Notes under the pieces: generated by a model
Told to the model about the DNA's origin: nothing
Database searches by the model: none
Seen by the model: the letters and a program-made list of their open reading frames with translations, nothing else
Part shown: piece by piece, positions 7,354 through 15,448 of the stretch
How the letters are laid out: the number at the start of each line of letters is the position of its first letter
Numbering within the stretch: the first letter of the stretch is position 1
DNA from: Sphaerisporangium sp.
GTDB taxonomy: Bacteria; Actinomycetota; Actinomycetes; Streptosporangiales; Streptosporangiaceae
Length of the DNA: 48,955 bases
Assembly (NCBI GenBank): GCA_025964675.1
Contig: JAOPYI010000282.1
Coordinates: forward strand, 1-48,955
Direction: 5' to 3'
Translations under genes and position numbers: made by a program

Positions 7354-8037
7354 TCAGGGTTCGCGGGCGCGGAGGTACGCGTCCAGGTCGGCGGCGCCCT
7401 TGAGCATGGCGCGGCCCCGGGCGGACAGGCGGGCCTGCCAGTCGCGCAGGGTCGACTCCAGCGGGGCGACGCCTCCGGCGGAGCGGACCTGAGCGATCAG
7501 CGGGGCGATCTGCTCCAGCAGGTAGCCGCCCCGCCTGAGCTGGTGGGCCAGCCGGACGTCCCGTACGTCGGCCGCGCTGTAGATCCGGTAGCCCGTCTGC
7601 GGATCGCGGCGCGGCCGGACCAGCCCGGCGTTCTCCCATTTGCGCAGGGTGGCAGGGCGGATGCCGAGCCTCCTGGCCAGGGGGCCGATGAACGTGTCGC
7701 CGCGCTCCTGCGGCACGGGCGCCAGATCGCGGAGCGCGGCTTCGACGGCCTGGAGGGTGCGGCGGTCGTCGAGGAGTTGGCCGTGGCTCTCGTCGATGAG
7801 CCGCAGCGCGTCCTCGGTGGCACCCCGGTTGACCGCCTGCATGATCGACGTGGCCGTCTGGTGACCGTGCCCGGGCACGAGGGCGAGGAACGCGCGCAGG
7901 GCTTGCGCGTGCGGCGGCGTATAGGTGCGATAGCCGTGGACGGTGCGTTCGGCGGCGGGCAGGATGCCGGCGTCCTCGTAGTTCCTGATCGCCTGGGTGG
8001 ACAGGCCGTGCTCGCGCGCCAGGTCGACTGGCCTCAT
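7354..8037 (-). CDS. Double-MerR regulator (TioE-like)
   Basis: A 227-residue protein with two MerR winged-helix units. The first is at residues 1-68 (RPVDLAREHGLSTQAIRNYE then GYRTYTPPHAQALRAFLA). The second is at about 119-185 (PLARRLGIRPATLRKWENAG then GYRIYSAADVRDVRLAHQLR). Two DNA-reading heads in one chain is the layout of TioE-type regulators. No Cys-rich metal site is present, so an organic ligand is more likely. ATG at 8037 is chosen because the first HTH begins at residue 2. It is divergent from the erythromycin-esterase-family gene across 90 bp holding a MerR-like operator, and it probably controls that gene and itself. Confidence 0.85.
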   Translation of the reverse strand: MRPVDLAREHGLSTQAIRNYEDAGILPAAERTVHGYRTYTPPHAQALRAFLALVPGHGHQTATSIMQAVNRGATEDALRLIDESHGQLLDDRRTLQAVEAALRDLAPVPQERGDTFIGPLARRLGIRPATLRKWENAGLVRPRRDPQTGYRIYSAADVRDVRLAHQLRRGGYLLEQIAPLIAQVRSAGGVAPLESTLRDWQARLSARGRAMLKGAADLDAYLRAREP

Positions 8038-8106
8038 GGATGCATCACCGATTGAAGGTTCGTCGCGATGAGAGCGGGATTTTTGCGGCAAAGTTTACAC
8101 CGTGGG

Positions 8107-8124
8107 TTCAACGATACCGTTGAA
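8107..8124. promoter_or_regulatory. MerR-type operator in the divergent promoter
   Basis: TTCAACG (8107-8113), ATAC, CGTTGAA (8118-8124) is a perfect 7-bp inverted repeat of the kind bound by MerR-family regulators. TTTACA (8094-8099) lies upstream and could be the -35 element for the rightward gene, whose ATG at 8128 is only 3 bases past the repeat. A related half site, GATTGAAGGTT, occurs at 8050-8060 near the regulator start. Confidence 0.65.
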
Positions 8125-8127
8125 GGT

Positions 8128-9294
8128 ATGGATATCAAGGACACGGCCCGGCCGCTCGATGGCGCGGGCGTCTCGGCGTTCCTCCGGTCGCTTCCCGCCA
8201 AGCCCCTGCTGCTCGGCCTGGGCGAGGCCAGGCACTTCGTGGGGGAGCTGGGCGAGTTGCGCAACGAGATCTTCCGGCATCTGGTCGAGCACGAGGGCTA
8301 CCGGTCGTTCGCCATCGAGAGCGACTGCCTCATGGGCCTCGTGGTGGACGACTACATCACGACGGGCGCGGACACGCTCGATGACGTCATGGAACGCGGC
8401 TTCAGCCACGGCTTCGGCGCGTCCCCGGCCAACCGCGAGCTCGTGCGCTGGATGCGGGCGTACAACGAGGAGCATGACGAAAAGATCCGGTTCTTCGGGT
8501 TCGACGGCCCTCTGGAGTATTGGGCGGCGAGCCCGCGCCAGGCGCTCACCGCCCTCTACGCCGTCCTCGACGGCCCGCTCCCGTGCACGATGGAAACCCT
8601 CGACGCGCTGCTGGGCTCGGACGACCGGTGGACGAACGAGGCCACGGCCATGGATCCGTCCCAGTCGATCGGTCAGTCCGCCGACGCCCAGCGGCTGCGC
8701 CTGATCGCCGACGACCTGGTGGCGCTGCTCGACACGCAGGCGCCGCGGCTGAGCGCGAAAGACAGGGAACAGGCGGCGCTGTACGGGCGCACCGCCGTCG
8801 GCCTGCTCCGCTACCACTCCTGGATGGCCGACGCCTCCCCGGCACGGTGGACCCGGCTGTCGGCCCTGCGGGACGCGATGATGGCCGCCAACCTGCGTGC
8901 CGTCGCCGAGCAAGGCCCGGCCCTGGTTTTCGCCAGCAACCTTCACCTGCAGCGGAACAAGAGCCTCATGCCGTTCGGCGACCAGACGCTGGAGTGGTGG
9001 AGCGCGGGGGCGATCGCCGAAACGCACCTGGGCGACCGGTACGCCTTTCTGGCCTCGGCCCTCGGCACGGTGGGCGACGACATTCCGTCCCCGGACACCG
9101 TCGAGGGCCTCCTGTCCACGCTCCCGTGGGACCACTCGCTCATCGACGCCCGCCGCCTGGCCGAGGCCATCACGAAGCCCGCCCCGCGTACCTCCCACGA
9201 TTTCGCCTATTTCCCGCTGGACCCGGCCCAGCTCGACATGATCGACGGCATCGTCTTCCTCAAGCAGGCTGTCAGGCTCAAAAAGCTGGGTTGA
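8128..9294 (+). CDS. Erythromycin esterase family protein
   Basis: A 388-residue protein of the erythromycin-esterase superfamily. The defining start is LGLGEARHFVGELGELR (about 30-46, with Glu33 and His36 at the expected active-site positions), followed by GYRSFAIESDCLMG and the RFFGFDGPLEYWAASPRQAL helix. EreA/EreB open the macrolactone ring, but most family members, including those in soil actinobacteria, have no tested substrate. ATG at 8128 directly follows the MerR-type operator, and the longer open frame would run through that operator. Regulation by the divergent double-MerR protein is likely. Resistance to the inducing compound is a fair guess, but not shown. Confidence 0.85.
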   Translation: MDIKDTARPLDGAGVSAFLRSLPAKPLLLGLGEARHFVGELGELRNEIFRHLVEHEGYRSFAIESDCLMGLVVDDYITTGADTLDDVMERGFSHGFGASPANRELVRWMRAYNEEHDEKIRFFGFDGPLEYWAASPRQALTALYAVLDGPLPCTMETLDALLGSDDRWTNEATAMDPSQSIGQSADAQRLRLIADDLVALLDTQAPRLSAKDREQAALYGRTAVGLLRYHSWMADASPARWTRLSALRDAMMAANLRAVAEQGPALVFASNLHLQRNKSLMPFGDQTLEWWSAGAIAETHLGDRYAFLASALGTVGDDIPSPDTVEGLLSTLPWDHSLIDARRLAEAITKPAPRTSHDFAYFPLDPAQLDMIDGIVFLKQAVRLKKLG

Positions 9295-9376
9295 CCCCGT
9301 CGGCGGCAGCCCGCATAGCCTGGCGGGCGACCACCAAGGTGTGTGATGCAAGTCATACGATGTCCGGTTTACATCC

Positions 9377-9392
9377 ATGTAATCGATTACAT
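9377..9392. promoter_or_regulatory. RbsR operator 1
   Basis: ATGTAATCGATTACAT is a perfect 16-bp palindrome with central CG, the classic LacI/GalR-family operator form. It lies 32 bp before the rbsR start codon. Confidence 0.8.
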
Positions 9393-9399
9393 ACCCTCG

Positions 9400-9413
9400 T
9401 GAAACCGATTACA
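9400..9413. promoter_or_regulatory. RbsR operator 2
   Basis: TGAAACCGATTACA is an imperfect copy of operator 1 with the same right half. Centres are 22 bp apart, two helical turns, so two dimers could sit on the same face. It overlaps the region just before the ribosome site GGAGG (9415-9419), which fits autorepression. Confidence 0.7.
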
Positions 9414-9423
9414 TGGAGGACCG

Positions 9424-10488
9424 ATGGCCCGCATCAAGGACGTTGCCGCGCACGCGGGCGTGTCCGCCGCCACGGTCTCTCGCGTGCTCAACGACAACCC
9501 TTCGGTCACCGAGGACACCCGCAACCGGGTGTACGCGGCCATGACAGCTCTGAACTACGTGCCGAACGCGGTCGCGCGGTCACTCCGTACCGAGGCCACC
9601 AAGACGCTCGGGCTGATCATCGGGGACATCCTGAACCCGTTCTTCACCGAGCTGGCGAGGGCGGTCGAGGACGAGGCACGGGAAGCCGGATACACCGTCG
9701 TCATCGGCAACGCCGACGAGCGCGCCGACCAGCAGGACCACTACGTGCGCACCCTGCTGGAGCAGCGCGTCGACGGCCTGCTCATCTGCCCCACCGCCGA
9801 GATCACACCGTTGATCGAGGAGGTGACCCGGGGCGACCGGCCGCTGGTGTTCCTGGACCGGACGCTTCCCGGGATGGACGTGCCGTCGGTCCGGGCGGAC
9901 GGGACGCAGGCCATCAGGCAACTGATCGGCCACCTGCGCGATCTCGGGCACCGGCGGATCGCCTTCATCTCCGGTCCCGGCACGCTGTCCACCGGACGGG
10001 AGCGCACGGAGGCCTTCCTCATGGCGGCGGCCGAGAACGGCCTGGAGATCCCGGAGGAGTACATCCAGATGGGTGACTTCCGGGCCGGGAGCGGCCAGGT
10101 GCTCACCTCCACGCTGCTCGACCTTCCCGAGCCACCTGAAGTGATCTTCCTGGGCGACAACCTGATGGCCCTGGGCGCGCTCGACGAGATCCGGCTGCGG
10201 GGGCTCCGGATCCCGAACGACATCGCGCTGGCGTCCTTCGACGACGTGCCATGGTTCGCCCACATCCATCCGCCGATCACCGCGATCAGCCAGCCGACGG
10301 CCGAGCTCGGCAGGCGCGCGGTGCGGGTCATCCTCGACAGCCTGCACGGGAAGCCCGCCGAGTCCGTGGTGCTGCCGGCCGTGCTGGTGGTCCGCGAGTC
10401 ATGCGGAGAAGCCGGAGAAGGACGACAGAACCGAGCAGCCGGACAAGGCGGAAGAGAAGCACGCGAGACAGAAAGGGGCACGTCGTGA
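9424..10488 (+). CDS. rbsR: Ribose operon repressor, LacI family
   Basis: A 354-residue LacI/GalR regulator. The N-terminal HTH (RIKDVAAHAGVSAATVSRVL) is followed by the hinge helix NAVARSLRT and a periplasmic-binding-protein-like effector domain (TLGLIIGDILNPFFTELARA onward, ending SFDDVPWFAHIHPPITAISQ). The last 30 residues after VVRESCG are a charged, low-complexity tail not usual in the family. ATG follows GGAGGACC. Its stop overlaps the ATPase gene by 4 bp (GTGA), so it is the first gene of the ribose operon. It likely binds the two palindromes upstream and is released by ribose or a ribose phosphate. Confidence 0.9.
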   Translation: MARIKDVAAHAGVSAATVSRVLNDNPSVTEDTRNRVYAAMTALNYVPNAVARSLRTEATKTLGLIIGDILNPFFTELARAVEDEAREAGYTVVIGNADERADQQDHYVRTLLEQRVDGLLICPTAEITPLIEEVTRGDRPLVFLDRTLPGMDVPSVRADGTQAIRQLIGHLRDLGHRRIAFISGPGTLSTGRERTEAFLMAAAENGLEIPEEYIQMGDFRAGSGQVLTSTLLDLPEPPEVIFLGDNLMALGALDEIRLRGLRIPNDIALASFDDVPWFAHIHPPITAISQPTAELGRRAVRVILDSLHGKPAESVVLPAVLVVRESCGEAGEGRQNRAAGQGGREARETERGTS

Positions 10489-11993
10489 GCGACGCGCGGG
10501 AGATCCTCCGGGTCGAGAAGCTGGGCAAGAGGTTCCCGGGCGTGGTGGCGCTGGACGGCGTCGACTTCAGCCTCAGGGCGGGCGAGGTCCACGTCCTTCT
10601 CGGTGAGAACGGCGCGGGCAAGAGCACGCTGATCAAGATGCTCTCCGGTGCCTATCACCCGGACATGGGCCGCATCCTGGTCGACGGCGCACCCGTCGAG
10701 ATCCGTACGGCGAGCGACGCGCAGCGGCTGGGCATCGCGACGATCTATCAGGAGTTCAACCTGGTCCCCCAGCTCACCGTCGGGGAGAACCTGACACTCG
10801 GGCGGCAACCTCGCCGGTTCGGATTCATCGACACGAAGCGCATGCATGAGCAGGCCCGCGAGCTGCTGGAACGGGTCGGGATCGACGTGGACCCGCGCAC
10901 CCGGGTATCGGACCTGGGCATCGCGCGGATGCAGATGGTGGAGATCGCGAAAGCGCTCGCCCTCAACGCCCGCGTCCTGATCATGGACGAGCCGACCGCC
11001 GTGCTGACGACCACCGAGGTCCAGCGGCTGTTCACCATCGTCAGGCAGCTCCGCGACAAGGGCGTGGCGATCGTCTTCATCACCCACCACCTGGAGGAGA
11101 TCGCGCAGATCGGCGACCGGGTGACCGTGCTCAGGGACGGCCGCTCCGTGGAGGAGGTCCCGGCGACCACCTCGGAGGAGGAGCTGGTACGCCTCATGGT
11201 CGGCCGGCCGATCGACCAGCAGTACCCGCGCGAGGCGTCCTCCCCGGGCGAACCGCTCCTGCGGGTCGCGGGCCTGACGCGGGCCGGCGTCTTCTCGGAT
11301 GTCTCCTTCGAGGTCCGGGCCGGAGAGGTCGTGGGCCTCGCGGGGCTCGTCGGCGCCGGCCGGACCGAGGTGGCGCGTGCCGTGTTCGGAGCCGACTCCT
11401 ACGACTCCGGTGAAGTGCTGATGGACGGCCGCCGACTGCCGAGCGGCAACGTGCACGCCGCGATGGAAGCCGGGCTCGGCCTGGTCCCGGAGGACCGGAA
11501 GGGGCAGGGACTCGTCCTTGGCGCCGACGTCGCGGAGAACCTCGGCCTGGTCACCCTGCGCCGTACCAGCCGAGGCGGCTTCGTCGACCGTACGGGGCAG
11601 CGCAAGGCGGCCGGCCGGGTGGCGACCCAGCTCGGCGTGCGGATGAGCCACCTCGGCCAGGAGGTCCGCACGCTCTCGGGCGGCAACCAGCAGAAGATCG
11701 TGATCGGCAAGTGGCTGCTCGCCGACGCCCGCGTGCTCATCCTGGACGAGCCCACGCGCGGCATCGACGTCGGCGCCAAGGTGGAGATCTACCAGTTGAT
11801 CAATTCGCTCACCGCCTCCGGACACGCGGTGCTCATGATCTCCAGCGATCTGCCCGAGATCCTCGGGATGAGCGACCGCGTCCTGGTGATGGCCAGAGGC
11901 AGGCTCGTCGGCGAACTCGACGCGGCCGAAGCGACACAGGACTCCGTGATGGCCCTCGCCGTCACCGAGGTGGAGGGTGCTCGTGTCCACTAA
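10485..11993 (+). CDS. rbsA: Ribose ABC transporter, ATP-binding subunit
   Basis: A 502-residue double ABC ATPase of the sugar (CUT2) class. The N-terminal half has Walker A GENGAGKST, Walker B VLIMDEPTAVL and a degenerate signature (LGIARMQMVEIAKAL). The C-terminal half has the characteristic LVPEDRKGQGLVLG segment, signature LSGGNQQKIVIGKWL and Walker B VLILDEPTRGIDVG. The C-half usually lacks a proper Walker A (here GLVGAGRTE), as seen in RbsA. GTG at 10485 overlaps the rbsR stop. It would power ribose import with RbsC and RbsB. Confidence 0.93.
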   Translation: MSDAREILRVEKLGKRFPGVVALDGVDFSLRAGEVHVLLGENGAGKSTLIKMLSGAYHPDMGRILVDGAPVEIRTASDAQRLGIATIYQEFNLVPQLTVGENLTLGRQPRRFGFIDTKRMHEQARELLERVGIDVDPRTRVSDLGIARMQMVEIAKALALNARVLIMDEPTAVLTTTEVQRLFTIVRQLRDKGVAIVFITHHLEEIAQIGDRVTVLRDGRSVEEVPATTSEEELVRLMVGRPIDQQYPREASSPGEPLLRVAGLTRAGVFSDVSFEVRAGEVVGLAGLVGAGRTEVARAVFGADSYDSGEVLMDGRRLPSGNVHAAMEAGLGLVPEDRKGQGLVLGADVAENLGLVTLRRTSRGGFVDRTGQRKAAGRVATQLGVRMSHLGQEVRTLSGGNQQKIVIGKWLLADARVLILDEPTRGIDVGAKVEIYQLINSLTASGHAVLMISSDLPEILGMSDRVLVMARGRLVGELDAAEATQDSVMALAVTEVEGARVH

Positions 11994-12945
11994 CGTGCTC
12001 AGCAGGCAGCCCGTGATGAAGAGCTGGCTCGCCGAGAACGGCTCGCTGGCCGCGCTGGTCGTGCTCGCGATAGCGCTGTCGCTGCTGTCGGGCGACTTTC
12101 TGACCGTGACCAACCTGCTCAACGTGGGCGTGCAGGCGGCCGTCACCGCGATCCTCGCCTTCGGCGCGACGTTCGTCATCATCACCGGCGGGATCGACCT
12201 GTCGGTGGGAGCCGTCGCGGCGCTCTCGGCCATCGTGCTCGCCTGGACGGCCACCGGATCCGGCCTGCCCTGGCCCGTGGCCACCGTGATCGCGCTGGTC
12301 GTCGGCCTGGCCTGCGGTCTGGTCAACGCCGCCCTGATCGCGTACGGCAAGCTGCCGCCGTTCATCGCCACGCTTGCCATGCTGGGCGTGGCCAGGGGGC
12401 TCGCCCTGGTCGTCTCGCAGGGCAGCCCGATCGCGATGCCGGACGCGGTGTCCCACCTCGGGGACACGATCGGCGGGTACCTTCCCGTTCCCGTCCTCGT
12501 CATGGCGCTCATGGGCGTGATCACGGCGGTCGTCCTGAACCGCACGTACGCGGGACGCGCGATGTACGCGATCGGCGGCAACGAGGAGGCCGCCAGGCTG
12601 TCCGGCATCAAGGTCAACCGCCAGAAGCTCATCACCTACGCCCTGTCAGGCGCCTTCGCCGCGGTGGCCGGCATCGTCCTGGCCAGCCGCCTCGCCTCGG
12701 CACAGCCCCAGGCGGCCTCGGGGTACGAGCTGGACGCCATCGCGGCCGTCGTCATCGGAGGAGCCAGTCTCTCGGGTGGCAAGGGGCGGGCGTTCGGCAC
12801 CCTCGTCGGCGCGCTCATCCTCGCCGTGCTCCGCAATGGCCTGAACCTCCTATCCGTCTCCGCCTTCTGGCAGCAGGTCGTGATCGGAGTGGTGATCGCG
12901 CTGGCGGTCCTGCTCGACACGCTGCGCCGCCGGGGCTCCACCTAG
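11983..12945 (+). CDS. rbsC: Ribose ABC transporter, permease
   Basis: A 320-residue membrane protein with about 8-10 hydrophobic segments. Recognisable parts are the ITGGIDLSVGAVAALSAIV motif and the cytoplasmic coupling loop YAIGGNEEAARLSGIKV of BPD_transp_2 permeases. GTG at 11983 is preferred to GTG at 11977 because GGAGGG ends 5 bases before it. It overlaps rbsA by 11 bp, so translation is coupled. Confidence 0.92.
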   Translation: MSTNVLSRQPVMKSWLAENGSLAALVVLAIALSLLSGDFLTVTNLLNVGVQAAVTAILAFGATFVIITGGIDLSVGAVAALSAIVLAWTATGSGLPWPVATVIALVVGLACGLVNAALIAYGKLPPFIATLAMLGVARGLALVVSQGSPIAMPDAVSHLGDTIGGYLPVPVLVMALMGVITAVVLNRTYAGRAMYAIGGNEEAARLSGIKVNRQKLITYALSGAFAAVAGIVLASRLASAQPQAASGYELDAIAAVVIGGASLSGGKGRAFGTLVGALILAVLRNGLNLLSVSAFWQQVVIGVVIALAVLLDTLRRRGST

Positions 12946-13029
12946 ACCGACGTTCATCACCGGCGTCGACGACCAAGCTCAAGATCATCGCAAGCTCATC
13001 GCCAGATCAGACCAACGAGGTAAACCATC

Positions 13030-13992
13030 ATGCGAATCCACGCCCTTGTCGTGGCAGGTGCGGCGCTCACTCTCGGGCTCACCGCTTGTGGCTCCGGGTC
13101 CTCCTCGGGCGGCTCGGCGTCGTCCGGGGCGACCGGGGGCTCCGGCGCGGGCGTCAAGATCGGAATGTCGGTCTCCACGCTCAACAACCCGTACTTCGTG
13201 CAGCTACGTGCCGGCGCCGAGGCGGAGGCCAAGAAGCTGGGGGCCACGCTGACCGTCACCGACGCCCAGAACGACGCCTCACAGCAGGTGAACCAGGTTC
13301 AGAACTTCACCAGCCAGAGCATGAAGGCCATCATCCTCAACCCGGTGGACTCCGACGCCGCCGCTCCCGCCGTGAAGATCGCGGAACGTTCCAGCATTCC
13401 GGTCATCGCCGTCGACCGCGGCGTCAACAACGCCCAGGTGGCGCAGACCGTGGCGTCCGACAACGTGGCCGGAGGCAAGCTCGCGGCCCAGGAACTGGCC
13501 AAGCAGATCTCCGAGAAGGGCAAGGTCATCGTCCTCCAGGGCGTGGCGGGCACCTCCGCCGCCCGCGACCGCGGACAGGGCTTCACCGAGGGAATCAAGG
13601 CGTACCCCAACATTCAGGTCGTCGCCCAGCAGCCCGCCGACTTCGACCGCACCAAGGGCCTGGACGTCATGACCAACCTGCTGCAGTCGAACCCGGACGT
13701 CGCCGGCGTCTTCGCCCAGAACGACGAGATGGCCCTCGGCGCGATCAAGGCCCTTGGTGCCAAGGCGGGCAAGGAGGTCAAGGTCGTCGGCTTCGACGGC
13801 ACACCCGACGGGCTCAAGGCGATCCAGGCCGGCACGCTGGCCGCCAGCGTCGCCCAGCAGCCCACGCTCCTCGGCCAGCAGGCCGTCCAGAACGCCGTGA
13901 AGGCAGCGGGTGGCACGAAGCTCGAGACGAAGGTCGACGTCCCGGTGAAGATCGCGACCAAGGCCAACATCTCCGAGTTCACGACCTCCTGA
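13030..13992 (+). CDS. rbsB: Ribose-binding lipoprotein
   Basis: A 320-residue substrate-binding protein. A short signal ends in the lipobox LTAC (17-20), so Cys20 would be lipidated and the protein anchored outside the membrane. A Gly/Ser linker follows. The binding domain starts at VKIGMSVSTLNNPYFVQLRA and has the KAIILNPVDSDAA and VAGVFAQNDEMALGAIKAL segments typical of the ribose/galactose/autoinducer-2 group. An 84-bp gap after rbsC holds the ribosome site ACGAGGTAAACCATC. Confidence 0.92.
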   Translation: MRIHALVVAGAALTLGLTACGSGSSSGGSASSGATGGSGAGVKIGMSVSTLNNPYFVQLRAGAEAEAKKLGATLTVTDAQNDASQQVNQVQNFTSQSMKAIILNPVDSDAAAPAVKIAERSSIPVIAVDRGVNNAQVAQTVASDNVAGGKLAAQELAKQISEKGKVIVLQGVAGTSAARDRGQGFTEGIKAYPNIQVVAQQPADFDRTKGLDVMTNLLQSNPDVAGVFAQNDEMALGAIKALGAKAGKEVKVVGFDGTPDGLKAIQAGTLAASVAQQPTLLGQQAVQNAVKAAGGTKLETKVDVPVKIATKANISEFTTS

Positions 13993-14057
13993 TGATTGCC
14001 TCGACACACCGGGAGAAGTGCGATGAACGGTCTCAGGAGGACACCGGGAGGCCATCG

Positions 14058-14957
14058 ATGACGGCCAACCCCGCACAGCCGTACGACCTGGTGGTCGTGG
14101 GGTCGGTCAACGTGGACCTCGTGGTCCGCGTCGACCGGCGCCCCGGCCCGGGGGAGACGGTTCTCGGCTCGGACCTATCGACGTATCCGGGTGGTAAGGG
14201 CGCGAACCAGGCCGTGGCGGCGGCCCGCCTCGGCGCACGGGTGTCACTGCTCGGCAGGATCGGCTCGGACGCGCACGGCCGGCTCCTGAGGGAGTCGCTG
14301 CAACGTGACGGGGTGGAGTTGCGCCACCTGCACGAGACCTCCGTGCCGAGTGGCGTCGCGATGATCTCCGTGGGGCCGAAGGGGGACAACAGCATCATCG
14401 TCTCCCCCGGCGCCAACGCACGGCTGAGCGAGCAGGACGTGGAAGACGCGAACGACCTCGTCAGCTCGGCCCCGGTCGTCTCCCTCCAGCTGGAGACACC
14501 TCTCCCCACGGTGCTCGCGGCGGCACGGGCCGCGCGCCGGGTGGTGTTCAACCTCTCGCCGGCGGCTCCCGTACCAGACGAACTGCTCTCCGTCTGCGAT
14601 CCGCTCGTCGTCAACGAACACGAGGCCGCCATGGTGCTCGGCACCCCGGGGCTGCCGGCGCAGCAGGCCAAGGCGCTGCTCTCCCTCGGCCCGCGGTCGG
14701 TGGTGATCACGCTGGGAGCTGACGGCGCCGTCGCCGCCGACCACGGAGGCATCACCTCGGTCCCGAGCCCGCAGGTGGACGCGCTCGACACCACGGGTGC
14801 CGGGGACGCGTTCACCGGCGCGCTGGCCTGGCGGCTGGCGGTCGGAGACACCCTTGCCGACGCCACGGCGTTCGCGGTGAAGGTCGGCGCCGCCACCGTA
14901 CGGCGATCCGGCGCCCAGAGTTCGTATCCAAGCCTGGCCGAAGTGGCGACCCTGTGA
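14058..14957 (+). CDS. rbsK: Ribokinase
   Basis: A 299-residue PfkB-family sugar kinase that phosphorylates ribose at O5 with ATP. Motif 1 is GGKGANQAVAAARLGA near the N-terminus. Motif 2, with the catalytic base, is DTTGAGDAFTGAL near the C-terminus. The opening VVVGSVNVDLVVRVDRRPGP is typical of ribokinase. ATG at 14058 follows GGGAGGCCATCG. The open frame continues far upstream as an artefact of GC-rich codons. It lies 65 bp after rbsB. Confidence 0.93.
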   Translation: MTANPAQPYDLVVVGSVNVDLVVRVDRRPGPGETVLGSDLSTYPGGKGANQAVAAARLGARVSLLGRIGSDAHGRLLRESLQRDGVELRHLHETSVPSGVAMISVGPKGDNSIIVSPGANARLSEQDVEDANDLVSSAPVVSLQLETPLPTVLAAARAARRVVFNLSPAAPVPDELLSVCDPLVVNEHEAAMVLGTPGLPAQQAKALLSLGPRSVVITLGADGAVAADHGGITSVPSPQVDALDTTGAGDAFTGALAWRLAVGDTLADATAFAVKVGAATVRRSGAQSSYPSLAEVATL

Positions 14958-15005
14958 AGCGTTCGGGGCCAGGCGTCGCGGAGGTGAAGGACCTGTGAAG
15001 CGTTC
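14951..15005 (+). repeat. 14-bp direct repeat at the rbsK end and rbsD start
   Basis: CCTGTGAAGCGTTC occurs at 14951-14964, spanning the rbsK stop, and again at 14992-15005, where its GTG is the rbsD start codon. The spacing is 41 bp, so the two GTGs are in different frames. This looks like a small duplication at the junction. Confidence 0.7.
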
Positions 15006-15384
15006 TGGCATCCTCAATGCGGCCCTGTCCGGTGCCATCGCACGGCTCGGCCATACCGACGAGCTGCTGATCTGCGACAGCGGGATGCCACTGCCGCAGC
15101 ACGCGGAGGTCGTGGACCTCGCCTTCCTTCCGGGAATTCCGACGTTCGCCGACGTGCTGGGCGGCATTCTGGCCGAGATCGTCGTGGAAGGGGCCACGGC
15201 CGCCGAGGAGATCCACGCGGCCAACCCTGGCTGCGACGCCCTGCTGAAGGAACGCCTGCCGGAGCTGACCTACGTATCCCACCAGGAGCTCAAGCGCCTG
15301 ACCCGCTCAACCAAGCTGATCGTTCGTACCGGTGAGGCGCAGCCGTACGCCAACGTGATCCTGCGCTGCGGCGTCGCCTTCTGA
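14995..15384 (+). CDS. rbsD: D-ribose pyranase
   Basis: A 129-residue RbsD/FucU-family mutarotase. It interconverts beta-ribopyranose and furanose forms so that ribokinase gets its substrate. His20 in RLGHTDELLICDSGMPLP is the conserved active-site His, and the ending RTGEAQPYANVILRCGVAF carries the conserved Tyr-Asn. GTG start with GGAGG at 14980-14984. Last gene of the operon. It converges with an MDMPI gene and no strong terminator is seen in the 64-bp gap. Confidence 0.93.
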   Translation: MKRSGILNAALSGAIARLGHTDELLICDSGMPLPQHAEVVDLAFLPGIPTFADVLGGILAEIVVEGATAAEEIHAANPGCDALLKERLPELTYVSHQELKRLTRSTKLIVRTGEAQPYANVILRCGVAF

Positions 15385-15448
15385 CCTCAGCCTCGGCCCC
15401 CCAGGGGCGCGGGCGCGGTAGCCGGCGCCACAGCGAGGACGACAGGCG

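Noticed and set aside
9741-12635. Open frame of 964 codons antisense to rbsR, rbsA and rbsC
   Set aside because: No domain and typical antisense composition. The sense strand encodes a complete, well-supported operon.
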